Part shown: positions 32,553 through 41,273 of the stretch, piece by piece
Position numbering within the stretch: the first letter of the stretch is position 1
Layout: each line of letters opens with the position of its first letter
Assembly (NCBI GenBank): GCA_003135135.1
Contig: PLDK01000006.1
Coordinates: forward strand, 67,942-121,883
Source: Deltaproteobacteria bacterium
GTDB taxonomy: Bacteria > Desulfobacterota > Binatia > Binatales > Binataceae
Direction of reading: 5' to 3'
Length of the DNA stretch: 53,942 nucleotides
Translations under genes and position numbers: made by a program
Notes under the pieces: model-generated
The model's database searches: none
What the model saw: only the letters and a program-made list of their open reading frames with translations
Told to the model about the DNA's origin: nothing

Positions 32553-32738
32553 CTACTTCCTCATCTCATCGGCGATGCGCTCGCGATGGCCGTGCTCGAT
32601 CAGCTGATCGTTGCGGCGCCCCTGCTTCAGCGCGACATAGGTGAAAAACATCACCAGGATCATCATCCCGATGATCGGGACGTTGTCCGGCACGGTCAGG
32701 ATTTGGAGAAACTGCTGAAACCCGCTGATATGACCCAT
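32553..32738 (-). CDS. Small single-pass membrane protein
   Basis: A 61-residue protein with one helix (VPIIGMMILVMFFTYVALKQ) followed by a charged soluble tail (GRRNDQLIEHGHRERIADEM). The pattern (short helix, YVALKQGRRND) resembles small proteins encoded near multihaem cytochromes in related lineages, but I cannot name a family. It starts the short leftward unit with the exported protein. Confidence 0.65.
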   Translation of the reverse strand: MGHISGFQQFLQILTVPDNVPIIGMMILVMFFTYVALKQGRRNDQLIEHGHRERIADEMRK

Positions 32739-32905
32739 TGAATCCTCGACGGTCGGCTTGGTCTTGCTATGATCGATGTAACAACGCGGTCAGGGCAGTG
32801 TCAACTTTCCGCGCCTCGCCGGATGATGGGTACGGCTAATCGTCAACGGCCGGTTGAATGAATCGTTTTCCCGCCAATCATTCGTTACAACGACCAAAAC
32901 AAAAC

Positions 32906-34687
32906 TTACACCTTCGACCACGGCCAAATTCCGAGTGCTTCTGCCGCCAGTTTTTTTGAACGCTGACGGATAGCTTCAAGATTCCAAGGGCCAACATGCT
33001 CTATAATTTGGCGAGCGAGTGCCGTTACCGGCGAATAGGCGGCCCGCTTTGCTTCAAAAGGGTCTCTACCGGCCGAGCTGTTAGCTGGCCCACTCAATAG
33101 ACAAAGGTTTCCGAGCGAATCAGTGAGTGTGCTGAGATGCTCATCCTCCGCATCGTCACCCAAATACTGCTTCCAAGCCTCGTCAGGCGTTTGAGGCAAT
33201 GTGTGCTCGATGGTGTTCACCGTCGTGTAATCGGGCAACTGACCAAATGACTGAAAGCACTTGTCGATTTCAATGAGAATCATCCGCGAGAAGGGAAGGT
33301 CATTCCTTCTATAGGTTGGTTTGTGAATCAATGCCTCTTCGAATTCCTTGTCGCCAACCCAAACGTCATACTTTTTGAACTGGTCCTGAAGCGCCTGAAC
33401 CCGGCTGGTCTCACCGACGATCTTCGTCAAGAGTTGTGGGAACATCACGTCGTACTGCGTCGTTGGCTGCGTCGTCATTTTCCGCCGCACCAGTAATACC
33501 AGGGTCTCGCGAAGAATCGCCCGCGCGCTAGGATCGTCTATCTTGCCCGTTGCATGCGCTCGTAGCACAGACAGCACGAAAGGAGTGCTTGCGTCCATTC
33601 GCGTGTTGCTAACCGCAATCAACAATCCATTTATTTCGTTGTCCTTGTGTGGGTGTACAAGCGGCTCAATAATTGTACGATAGAGATGCGCGCTAGAGAA
33701 AATATCGGCAAGCTGCTGTTTTGCAGTGACGGAAGCTAGGTGTGGATTCTTTACTTTGAAGTGGACGTACACCTTGCGGTGTTTACCGACCATTTTTGTT
33801 TCGCCTATCGAAAACAGGTTTCTCAAGTATTCCTCAAATCGGTCATCACTGTCGAGGATACGGGTCGCTGCCAGCCATTGGTCATTGTGCAACTCCTCAT
33901 AGGGTTCCTTCGCCTCGATTATGGGGCGAAAGAGATAGCTGCAAAGCAATTCGCTGGCACTGAGGGGCATTCCTTTGTCGTTCAGGCTCTCGAAGATTGC
34001 CTGCGGGTCATCCTTTTCCTGATCGAGGGGAATCCAAACGATCTTCAGGCAGTTCAAGAGCGCTTCTGCCAATTGCCACAGAGCGGGTACGTCACGGTAT
34101 TGAGCCTTCAGTTTCTTTATTGCGTATTTGTGAAACTCATCTACCCGATTTCTGCCGGGCACGTAGAGCTGCAGGTCAGTCTGAAGTAGCGGCGTCTTGG
34201 GATTCGCGTCGCTGCCGAACACCGTTCGGAAAGTTGGCAAGCGATCGCCCTTTGAAGAAAACACTTTCAATTTGAGATACTCGTCAGAACCGCTCACGTC
34301 ATTGACCAAATATTTCTTGAGTTTCTCAAGGTGATCGAAGGCATCGCCTGACAAGTGCCTCTTGGCATGAACTTCCGCTTGAATAATAGCCAGTAGCAGG
34401 TAAACCGTCGTGATCCGTTGCTGGCCGTCAACGACAAGGAACTCTTTCAGTTCAACTACTCCACCGGTCTTTTCAAGCACTACGATTGGTCCGAAGAAGT
34501 GCTCGACCTCCTCAATTTGAGAACCACGATTGAGTTCCTCGATGACTTGCTCCTGAAGGTCCAGAAAAAGTTGGTCCCATTGCTTTTTCTCCCAGGCGTA
34601 GCCTCGCTGGAAAAAGGGAATTTCGAATCGAACTGTACCGTTTAGTGCGTCCTTGAATGTGCGATTCTTTACGGAATCAGTAGGCAT
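32906..34687 (-). CDS. DUF262/DUF1524 restriction enzyme (GmrSD-like)
   Basis: A 593-residue fusion of DUF262 and DUF1524, as in GmrSD type IV restriction enzymes that cut modified (glucosylated hydroxymethylcytosine) phage DNA. DUF262 motifs: IPFFQRGYAWEKKQW, FFGPIVVLEK and FLVVDGQQRITTVYLLLA, the nucleotide-binding DGQQR signature. DUF1524 at the C-terminus has TIEHTLPQTPDEAWKQ with the HNH-like His, and SLGNLCLLSGPANSSAG. All key blocks are intact, so it may be active. It lies alone, with AAAGGTGA 6 bases before the ATG, and is visibly AT-richer than its neighbours, a sign of recent transfer. Confidence 0.9.
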   Translation of the reverse strand: MPTDSVKNRTFKDALNGTVRFEIPFFQRGYAWEKKQWDQLFLDLQEQVIEELNRGSQIEEVEHFFGPIVVLEKTGGVVELKEFLVVDGQQRITTVYLLLAIIQAEVHAKRHLSGDAFDHLEKLKKYLVNDVSGSDEYLKLKVFSSKGDRLPTFRTVFGSDANPKTPLLQTDLQLYVPGRNRVDEFHKYAIKKLKAQYRDVPALWQLAEALLNCLKIVWIPLDQEKDDPQAIFESLNDKGMPLSASELLCSYLFRPIIEAKEPYEELHNDQWLAATRILDSDDRFEEYLRNLFSIGETKMVGKHRKVYVHFKVKNPHLASVTAKQQLADIFSSAHLYRTIIEPLVHPHKDNEINGLLIAVSNTRMDASTPFVLSVLRAHATGKIDDPSARAILRETLVLLVRRKMTTQPTTQYDVMFPQLLTKIVGETSRVQALQDQFKKYDVWVGDKEFEEALIHKPTYRRNDLPFSRMILIEIDKCFQSFGQLPDYTTVNTIEHTLPQTPDEAWKQYLGDDAEDEHLSTLTDSLGNLCLLSGPANSSAGRDPFEAKRAAYSPVTALARQIIEHVGPWNLEAIRQRSKKLAAEALGIWPWSKV

Positions 34688-35088
34688 AGGTCACCTTTGG
34701 CGCGAGAGTGGCGCTGCGAATCGTGGCTCAGCCTCGCCGCCGATCACAAACTGGAGCTTACCTCCAAGCTGGGCGGACGGTAGCCCGTTTACGCTTGGTT
34801 TACGCTGAGCGGTGAGTCTTTTACTACCTGAAAGGCGACGGATAGTCGAGGGCGGATTGGGTTGGCCCCGATGAACTGGAAGACTGACATGCGCGCCTCG
34901 GCGTCTTGAACTACGGTTGTCGAGCAGTTCACATTCAAGCGGGCCGAAGAAGTTTTTGCACGTCGCTTGTCGAAGCTTTCCTCAGGGATCCTGGGATCCC
35001 TTCGAGACGAAAACGCCGGGCACGTCTGCGTACCTTAGCGATCAGCGCGCTTGCAGCCCGGCGCCGTCAGCGGGCAAAGTATTCGGGC
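34688..35088. other. Intergenic region between the restriction enzyme and PlsC genes
   Basis: 401 bases. A frame in phase with plsC is open from 34906, but its translation is Arg/Ser-rich and unlike the family, so it is not taken as coding. GGGATCCTGGGATCCC lies near 34985-35000. No promoter, RNA gene or repeat family is evident. Confidence 0.4.
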
Positions 35089-35847
35089 ATGGCCAATCAC
35101 GCCCAGGCTTCGTCCTACGCCGCCGGTGCGCCGCGCGGCATCTTCAACCTCACATGGGGGGTAGTCGCGACGATTCTGTCAGTGCTGTGGACCGCGCCTT
35201 GCGCGATCGCCGCGGCGATCGCCGCCACGATGGGCAAGCAGCACGCGGTCACGGTGATCAGTCGCGCATGGGGCCGCGGAATAATCGGGCTTTGCGGCAT
35301 CAAGGTACAAATCGAAGGTCTTGAAAATCTCGCCGGTCTGAAGTCGTTCATCCTGGTTGCAAACCACCAGAGCTTCTTCGACATCTTCGCCGCGGCCGCG
35401 TTCATTCCGGGCGAGCCTCGTTTCGTCGCCAAAAAAGAGCTGCTCAAAATCCCGGTGGTCGGTTACGCGATGCAACGCGGCGGTCACGTGATCATCGACC
35501 GCGAGGCCGGCGGCAAGGCGATTCGCAAGGCGATTGCGATCATCCGCAGCGGCCTTGACGTCTGCGTCTTCGCCGAGGGCCATCGCTTCAGCGACAACCG
35601 GGTCCACGAGTTCGAAGACGGCGCCGCGTGGCTCGCGATCCTGTCGAAGTTGCCGGCGGTGCCGATGTCGATCAGCGGATCCGGCCTTATTTTCCCGCGC
35701 CTGGCGAAGGTCGTGACCCCGGGCTGCGCAATGCGCATGACGATTGGAAAGCCGATCGCGACCGACGCAATGCGCAGCGCCGACCGCACCGAGTTGACCC
35801 GCACGCTCGAGGAAGCCGTTCGCGCCACTTTCACCACCGAGGTCTGA
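35089..35847 (+). CDS. plsC: 1-acyl-sn-glycerol-3-phosphate acyltransferase (PlsC)
   Basis: A 252-residue LPLAT-family acyltransferase making phosphatidic acid from lysophosphatidic acid. An N-terminal membrane helix (LTWGVVATILSVLWTAPCAI) is followed by VANHQSFFDIFAAA (the catalytic HX4D), then FVAKKELLKIPVVGYAMQRG and CVFAEGHRFSDN, a variant of the FPEGTRS motif with His for Thr. The block VPMSISGSG and the C-terminal GKPIAT region are as in PlsC. Start ATG 35089 has no good ribosome site; upstream frame is not homologous. Alone on the plus strand. Confidence 0.92.
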   Translation: MANHAQASSYAAGAPRGIFNLTWGVVATILSVLWTAPCAIAAAIAATMGKQHAVTVISRAWGRGIIGLCGIKVQIEGLENLAGLKSFILVANHQSFFDIFAAAAFIPGEPRFVAKKELLKIPVVGYAMQRGGHVIIDREAGGKAIRKAIAIIRSGLDVCVFAEGHRFSDNRVHEFEDGAAWLAILSKLPAVPMSISGSGLIFPRLAKVVTPGCAMRMTIGKPIATDAMRSADRTELTRTLEEAVRATFTTEV

Positions 35848-35875
35848 GAGCGCGCGCGCGGGGTTGCGGATCGAT

Positions 35876-35985
35876 GTTACGGAATCACCTGAGTGAAGAC
35901 CGGGCTGGGAGTTGCTGCAGGCAGGGCGTTCGGATATAACGCGCCCTGAATCGTGGCCCAAAATTGAAATTCCGGAAATGGCCCT
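35876..35985 (-). other. Possible C-terminal gene remnant and hairpin
   Basis: On the minus strand a 35-codon open stretch reads FPEFQFWATIQGALYPNALP, continues AATPSPVFTQVIP and stops at 35876. It is preceded by a stop and lacks a start. The composition is protein-like rather than random (few Arg). The plus strand here contains CAGGGCG and CGCGCCCTG arms (about 35921-35948) that may form a hairpin. The evidence for a decayed gene is weak. Confidence 0.2.
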
Positions 35986-36060
35986 TCTCAATTTGTGCCG
36001 CGGCATCGGCGCCGCTGTGCGGCTCGGCCGCGAACAATCCGCCAACGGAGGAAGCAAAAT

Positions 36061-36942
36061 ATGAACCGTCACCAACTCCAACCACGACAATGGATACGGA
36101 TCGCCGCCGCGCTCGCAGTCGCCTTACTGCTCTTTCACGGCGCCGCATAGGCCCAAGAAGAAAAAGCATCAGCATCGACGACGGCATGCGGCGCGTCGAT
36201 TGCGGCGTGCGGCTGCACGATTACGAAGGCGGGCACCTACACGGTCACGGCGGACCTTTTGAGCACGCAGGGAACCACGGCGGCGGGCGACTGCATCGAC
36301 ATCAAAGCGAGCAACGTCATCCTGGACGTGCACGAATATTCGATCACAGGTCCGGGGCCGGGGACTTCGACCGGAGCCGGGATTGATGTCCTCAAAAGTT
36401 CAAGCGGCGCATTCATCGAGGGCGGCGAGGCGGTTCTATCCGGCTGGAAGTACGGGCTCGAGGTGCAGGGCAAGAACACGATCTCGGACTGGGTCGAACC
36501 CGACGGGAACGTGGTGGGCATCTTCCTCGACGGGGCCACCGGCGCCAACATCAATAATTTTGATACCATCGACAACTCCGTGTATGGCGTCTGGATACAG
36601 GGCGGCAAGGGCAACCAGGTCAACGCCTTCGGTGCCGACAGCAACACCGGGACTGGAGTCTATGTCGGCTGCCATGACGACGACACCCACGGGACCAAAT
36701 GCAAGGGTGTGAAGCCAAGTTCGGGGAATCGAATCTACAATTTCTATTCCGAGACCAACGGCGACGCCGGGATCGTGATCGACCTTGGCAACGAAGGGAA
36801 TGTGATTACAGACGTGCATATTGCCGGCAATTTGGGAGGCGTTGACAGCATCGACGAGAACTCAAACTGCGGCACCGATCAATGGATACAGGAAAGGACC
36901 ACTACCGTGTTCGGCGTGACCAGCCAAAGTTGCATTCCATGA
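36061..36942 (+). pseudogene. Exported right-handed beta-helix protein with amber codon at the signal cleavage site
   Basis: ATG 36061 follows a GGAGG ribosome site with standard spacing and opens a signal peptide (WIRIAAALAVALLLFHGAA), but then TAG at 36148-36150 interrupts the frame. In the same frame it continues AQEEKASASTTACGAS and then a parallel beta-helix of repeated NxxI/V turns (NVILDVHEYSITGPGPG, NTISDWVEPDGNVVGI, then NQVNAFGADSNTGTGV, GNRIYNFYSETNGDAGIV) to 36942. A start at 36259 (inside the helix) would lack the signal. It is a recently inactivated exported protein, a readthrough case, or a sequencing error. Carbohydrate or surface role inferred from the fold. Confidence 0.8.
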
Positions 36943-36972
36943 CCGAGTAGCCGCGGCACATGGCAGAGACAG

Positions 36973-37326
36973 TCAGGCTTTGCGATCGAAGATGAACAGC
37001 GGGACCTGACTCGCGATTTTCGGATCGATCGTCAGGATGCGGCGTCCTGACTCGATCCGAATCGCGCCCGCCTCAAGACCGGCGGCGCGAAAGTCCGCTA
37101 TCACCTGATCGACGTCGTCGGCCTCGAGCCATAGACCGATCATCCCTTCGCTCGACGAATCGATCGCGCTGGCGACGAGGCGAATTTCCGCGCCGCCGAC
37201 CTTCACCGACGCCGACTTGCCGTCCGCCGTCCTGGCAACGGCGAAGCCGAAGTTCTTTTGGTAGATCGATGCTGCGTCCGCGAGATCCGAGGTCGCGACT
37301 TCGAGCGTGTCGAGGCGTTTAATCAT
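36973..37326 (-). CDS. VOC/glyoxalase superfamily protein
   Basis: A 117-residue single VOC domain: RLDTLEVATSDLADAASIYQ, FGFAVARTADGKSASVKVGG, IRLVASA and GMIGLWLEADDVDQVIADF match the beta-alpha-beta-beta-beta module. Few of the metal His/Glu positions are obvious, so an enzymatic role is not sure; it may bind a small molecule. ATG 37326 removes a 17-residue upstream extension unlike the family. It follows the cupredoxin-like gene, but an intrinsic terminator lies between, so it is probably an independent unit. Confidence 0.75.
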   Translation of the reverse strand: MIKRLDTLEVATSDLADAASIYQKNFGFAVARTADGKSASVKVGGAEIRLVASAIDSSSEGMIGLWLEADDVDQVIADFRAAGLEAGAIRIESGRRILTIDPKIASQVPLFIFDRKA

Positions 37327-37375
37327 CGTTGCGGTTTCTATCGTACCGGTGAATAGTGAAAACTTAAATTGTTCC

Positions 37376-37408
37376 AAAGAAAAACGGGGCCGGATTGCTC
37401 CAGCCCCG
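37376..37408 (-). terminator. Intrinsic terminator after the cupredoxin-like gene
   Basis: Read on the minus strand GGGGC and GCCCC (with CG ends) enclose a 13-base loop, followed by GTTTTTCTTT. It ends the leftward cytochrome-associated cluster before the VOC gene. Confidence 0.8.
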
Positions 37409-37435
37409 CGACTCCTGTCGTCGCAGCCCAGCCGC

Positions 37436-38140
37436 TCAGCCCTTCGGCTTCATCGAGAAATTGCCCGTCGCCGTCGCGCCGTCTTTCACGTCGACTTTCT
37501 GATCCGCCGTGCCGAGCTTTTCCTGCCATACTTCGACTTCGTAGTTGCCCGGCGGCACGCCTGCGATCGAATAGTTGCCGTTGTCGTCGGTCACCGCGAA
37601 GTACGGGGTGTCGGTCGCGAACCACCATGCGTGCATCCAGCCGTGCGCGTCGCAGCTGACCTTGAACACTTCCGGCTGATCGATCTTTCGCTGGATTACC
37701 TTCTTGAACTTGGGCTGAGCCATGTTGAAGGCCGCATTCTTGGTCGAATAGGTGTGGATGTTGTGCAGAATCCCGTCCGAGTTGATGATATCCACGGTGC
37801 TGCCCGCCGGGAACGCGAGCACGTGCGGCGTGTAGTCACATCCCTTCTGATCGAACTTTACTTCGCCGGGCTTCATGTCGCCCTTGGCGCCTTTCACGAC
37901 CACAACCGCGTTTGCGATTCCGCCGCCGCTGCCGACGAGCAGGTCCTCTTCGAAATGCGGATGCAGCGCGCATACGTCCTTGTCCTTCGTCACCTCGACC
38001 TTCCTGGGTGCGGGCGCCGTGCCGTCGTACTTGACGGTTCCGCTAATCGTGCCGCCGGCAGCGCTCGCGAGGCTGGCGCCAACGGTCATGCTGAGCGCGA
38101 CACCCGCACACGCCGCCAGTACAACTCCAAACTTGTTCAT
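37436..38140 (-). CDS. Exported cupredoxin-like/carboxypeptidase-regulatory-like protein
   Basis: A 234-residue exported protein. Signal peptide VVLAACAGVALSMTVGASLA, then a cupredoxin-like region: GSTVDIINSDGILHNIHTYS (type 1 copper His) and VSCDAHGWMHAWWF (Cys, His, Met candidates), followed by a C-terminal Ig-like carboxypeptidase-regulatory domain (VTDDNGNYSIAGVPPGNYEV). AGGAGGG 7 bases upstream selects ATG 38140 over 38146. It is directly downstream of the octahaem cytochrome gene, so it could carry electrons from that complex; this is inference. Whether it binds copper must be tested. Confidence 0.82.
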   Translation of the reverse strand: MNKFGVVLAACAGVALSMTVGASLASAAGGTISGTVKYDGTAPAPRKVEVTKDKDVCALHPHFEEDLLVGSGGGIANAVVVVKGAKGDMKPGEVKFDQKGCDYTPHVLAFPAGSTVDIINSDGILHNIHTYSTKNAAFNMAQPKFKKVIQRKIDQPEVFKVSCDAHGWMHAWWFATDTPYFAVTDDNGNYSIAGVPPGNYEVEVWQEKLGTADQKVDVKDGATATGNFSMKPKG

Positions 38141-38247
38141 TACCATTCCCTCCTGCGAAATCGCCGATATGTTTTACTTAATTACATCAAACTCTCTGAG
38201 CTTAGCGAATAATCAGTTGCCCACTCAATCGACTGAACGATAACAAC

Positions 38248-41013
38248 CTACTTCTTACTCACTTCACTTTTCACTGGCGCCGTCGCCGCCTGCACCGGGA
38301 TTGCCTCTCCCGGATGAGTTCCCAACCAGAAAATATAGTCCACTAGCGCGCGGATCTGCTTGTCCTGGTTACCACCCAGGATGTCGTCCGGGCCGCCCGG
38401 ATAGTACGACGGCATCTTGGTTCCCGGCTGTAGCGCCGACGGATTTGCGATCCACTTCGTTATCCAGTCCGGATTCAACCGCTGATGCGCCAGCGCCAGG
38501 TCGGGCGCCCATCCCGACGGCGGTCCCTCAGGCTTCTTATCGCCCTGCTGATGGCAGCTGAAGCAGTTGAAGTAGTCCTTCGTCGTCAGCTTCACGCCCG
38601 CCGCCAGCTCAGCCGGCGCAATCAGGTTGGTGTCGATGAACATATACACCACGTTCACGTCCGACAGCGCCGTGAAGTAATTCACGATCGTGTCGTCATC
38701 ACCGTTGGTGAAATGAAAAGTCGGCATCCTGATCTTCAGCCACGGACGAATCGGGGTCGGGCCCTGCAGGAATGCGAATAGCCACTCGGGTTGAACCTTG
38801 AAGCCCTCGCCATTGAGTATTGGCGGCGCAAAGTTGATTTCATCTCCCGGGTAGAAGCGGCGGATATAACCGCCCCGATCCTCGACGATATGGCAGCCGA
38901 CGCAGTTGTAGTAATTGACCATTCGCCGCCCGGCAACGATTTGCGTCTGATGCTCCGAGCCGGGCATCCGGTACCGCTCCTGCACGCGCCCCTGCGTCAG
39001 GCCGGCCAGGAACACGACCAGGTTCTTGATGTCGCCGCTGGCGAAATGGAAGTTCGGCATCAACTGCTCGACGTCCCTGGTCGCGTAGATGCGCGGGGAT
39101 TGCAGTTTATGGAACGTCCATTGATCCCACGTCTCGGGAATCTGCGTCTGGTTGCCGAAAAATAGCTCGTCGAGATGCTTGGAGCCGAAGGTCGTCAGCT
39201 CGACGCCGGTTCGCGACTCCTTGTCCATCCCTTCGATCTCGTGGCATCCGAAGCATCCGTATTTGCGCACCAGCGCAGCGCCCTTCTTGATCTGCTCGGG
39301 ATCTTTGAGCGCGGTTTCGATGCCTGCGATTTCCCGCTTCTTGCCATGCGTCATCAGAAAGGCGGTCAGCGCTTCCGCTTCGTGATCGCTCAGGCGCAAC
39401 GACGGCATCGCCGTGTGCGGCGAAAAGTCATGTGGATTCTTCAACCATGTATATATCCACGCCGCCGAAGTCTTCTCCGCGATCTTGCTCAAGTTGGGCG
39501 CGAAGTCCTTGGCCGTGAACGCCCGGTCCGGCCCCAAGTCCGATACGACGCCGACCGGAGTTGCATGTTCACGCGGATCGATCGCATGGCATCCTTTGCA
39601 GCCGACCGATTCAAACAGCCCCTTGCCTTCTTCGACGAACGCCGGATTGTTGACGTCGGCCTCCAGCGTCGCAAGTTCGGGATGCGCCGCGAGCCACTCC
39701 TTCGAATTCTTCGACGAACTGTCCAGGATGAACGCGGCCAGCGCAGTCGCCTGCTCGCGCGAGAACATGAAGTCCGGCATGCGCGTGTACCGCCGGAAGT
39801 CATCCGGACTGGTGATCCATCGCACGGTCCACGACGGATCGAGCTTTGCCGACGCGAGTTTCAGGTACGGGCCGATCTTCGGCAGATCCTCGTAGCCGGC
39901 CACCAGATGGCATCCCGCGCATCCCATCTGCTGGAACATCCGTTCCCCCTCGACCCAGTTCGCCGCGATCGGTTTGCCTCCCGCATCGACCAGCGAGCCC
40001 ACGTCGATATGGCACTTGATGCATCGCGACTGCATCTTGTCGCCCCTGAGCATCGGCGAATCCCAATCCGGATCGTCGCCATGCGCCACCCGCACCGAGC
40101 TCACCGCCGGGCCCTGTCCGTCGTGACACGGCGTGCATCCGAGTTTTTCGGGCGGATGCTTCAATATGATCTGTTCGAAGTTGCTATGCGTGCGAAACGG
40201 CTCGGGCGCATTCTCGAAGCCCTTCTTGTCGGCGCCCATATGACAGCTCTGGCATCGATCGACCCGCGCAATCGCCTCGTCGAAGGCGTTGCGGTCGAAG
40301 TCGTCGATCGCGGTCTGCTCAATCTTCGGAATCTTCGGATAACGGAACAGGACCGTGTTGCGGAACTTGACCGGGATCATCCACGTGCCGGCCTTGTCCA
40401 ATAGATCTTCGCGCTTGGCGGTCAGCTTCTTCATCTGATCTGTCAGGCTCTCGACCTTCGAGTTGAGCGCCCCGATCTGATCCTTGACCGCCTGCAGATT
40501 GTCCTTCGCTTGGTCGGAGACGATATTTTCCTGCGCGAGTTCGGCGTTCAGCTGATCGATTTCTTTCTTGTACGGACCCGGGTCTTCCCTTTCCTGGACG
40601 GCGTGGTTGTAGTCGTACCATCGCTCGGTCAAATACGACTTGGTGAAGCGGACCAGCTGATCCTTGTCGTTGGCAACGTTGTTCAGATCGGTCAACTGCC
40701 CGCGCAACGCGGCCAGCTTGGCCGCGCTGGCGCCGGAGTCGCGTTCTTTGCGCGCCTCGGCCAGCTCCTTCGAGACTTTCTGGTATTCGGGATCCGCGTC
40801 GAGGCGCTGCTGCTCGTCCGCCGCGTCCTTCATGTACTTGTCGTACGCCAGCCGGTCCCACTGGACCTGGTATTCCTTCCACGGACGGCGCGAGATGTTG
40901 TCGTCCCAAATCGACCAGACCGCGGTCACCAGCAACACCGCTACCATCAGCACGAACAGCGCGCTGTATGATTTTCCTTCTTCAATGGGATCAAGCCCCG
41001 GTCTGCCAGCCAT
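38248..41013 (-). CDS. Octahaem cytochrome c with membrane anchor and coiled coil
   Basis: A 921-residue protein with one N-terminal membrane helix (ALFVLMVAVLLVTAVWSIW), a long coiled coil to about residue 230 (ELAQENIVSDQAKDNLQAVK, VESLTDQMKKLTAKREDLL), and then eight CXXCH haem motifs: CQSCH near 253, CTPCH near 293, CIKCH near 330, CAGCH near 365, CKGCH near 470, CFGCH near 586, CVGCH near 703 and CFSCH near 815. Several modules look like mono-haem class I domains (each with a following Met such as RMPDF, AMPSLRL, LMPNFHF, KMPSYYP). Positioned with b-type cytochromes, it is probably the electron-accepting part of a quinol-oxidising complex. Confidence 0.9.
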   Translation of the reverse strand: MAGRPGLDPIEEGKSYSALFVLMVAVLLVTAVWSIWDDNISRRPWKEYQVQWDRLAYDKYMKDAADEQQRLDADPEYQKVSKELAEARKERDSGASAAKLAALRGQLTDLNNVANDKDQLVRFTKSYLTERWYDYNHAVQEREDPGPYKKEIDQLNAELAQENIVSDQAKDNLQAVKDQIGALNSKVESLTDQMKKLTAKREDLLDKAGTWMIPVKFRNTVLFRYPKIPKIEQTAIDDFDRNAFDEAIARVDRCQSCHMGADKKGFENAPEPFRTHSNFEQIILKHPPEKLGCTPCHDGQGPAVSSVRVAHGDDPDWDSPMLRGDKMQSRCIKCHIDVGSLVDAGGKPIAANWVEGERMFQQMGCAGCHLVAGYEDLPKIGPYLKLASAKLDPSWTVRWITSPDDFRRYTRMPDFMFSREQATALAAFILDSSSKNSKEWLAAHPELATLEADVNNPAFVEEGKGLFESVGCKGCHAIDPREHATPVGVVSDLGPDRAFTAKDFAPNLSKIAEKTSAAWIYTWLKNPHDFSPHTAMPSLRLSDHEAEALTAFLMTHGKKREIAGIETALKDPEQIKKGAALVRKYGCFGCHEIEGMDKESRTGVELTTFGSKHLDELFFGNQTQIPETWDQWTFHKLQSPRIYATRDVEQLMPNFHFASGDIKNLVVFLAGLTQGRVQERYRMPGSEHQTQIVAGRRMVNYYNCVGCHIVEDRGGYIRRFYPGDEINFAPPILNGEGFKVQPEWLFAFLQGPTPIRPWLKIRMPTFHFTNGDDDTIVNYFTALSDVNVVYMFIDTNLIAPAELAAGVKLTTKDYFNCFSCHQQGDKKPEGPPSGWAPDLALAHQRLNPDWITKWIANPSALQPGTKMPSYYPGGPDDILGGNQDKQIRALVDYIFWLGTHPGEAIPVQAATAPVKSEVSKK

Positions 41014-41077
41014 CTGCTCTTATCCTGTTCGCAACTGCGAATGCCGCCGTTCAAATACTCACTCAAATACTCAATAG

Positions 41078-41272
41078 TCACTCATGCGGGCGAGCCCACA
41101 GGACCTCGACGATGTAGCCGGCGAGAAAAACCAGAATGCCGATCCCGGTGAACTCGTATTCTTTCCCCATCCCGTGCGGCTGGCTGATCCCGACGTACAG
41201 CGCGAAGCCGACGTCGGCGATTCCGAGCGCCTGCAGTACTTTGGCCAGGATAAACACCGGGGTCGCGGCCAC
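41078..41272 (-). CDS. Small two-helix membrane protein
   Basis: A 64-residue protein with two hydrophobic segments (TPVFILAKVLQALGIADVGF and TGIGILVFLAGYIVEVLWAR) joined by a loop holding ISQPHGMGKEYE. It starts with GTG one base after the stop of the cytochrome b C-terminal gene and ends 64 bases before the octahaem gene, so it is part of that operon and perhaps a subunit of the complex. Family not recognised. Confidence 0.75.
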   Translation of the reverse strand: MAATPVFILAKVLQALGIADVGFALYVGISQPHGMGKEYEFTGIGILVFLAGYIVEVLWARPHE

Positions 41273-41273
41273 G

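Noticed and set aside
16347-36942. Alternative genetic code (TAA or TAG read as sense)
   Set aside because: TAA and TAG also end other intact genes in this window (for example TAA for the MaoC gene, TAG for the carbonic anhydrase and GST), so recoding is unlikely.
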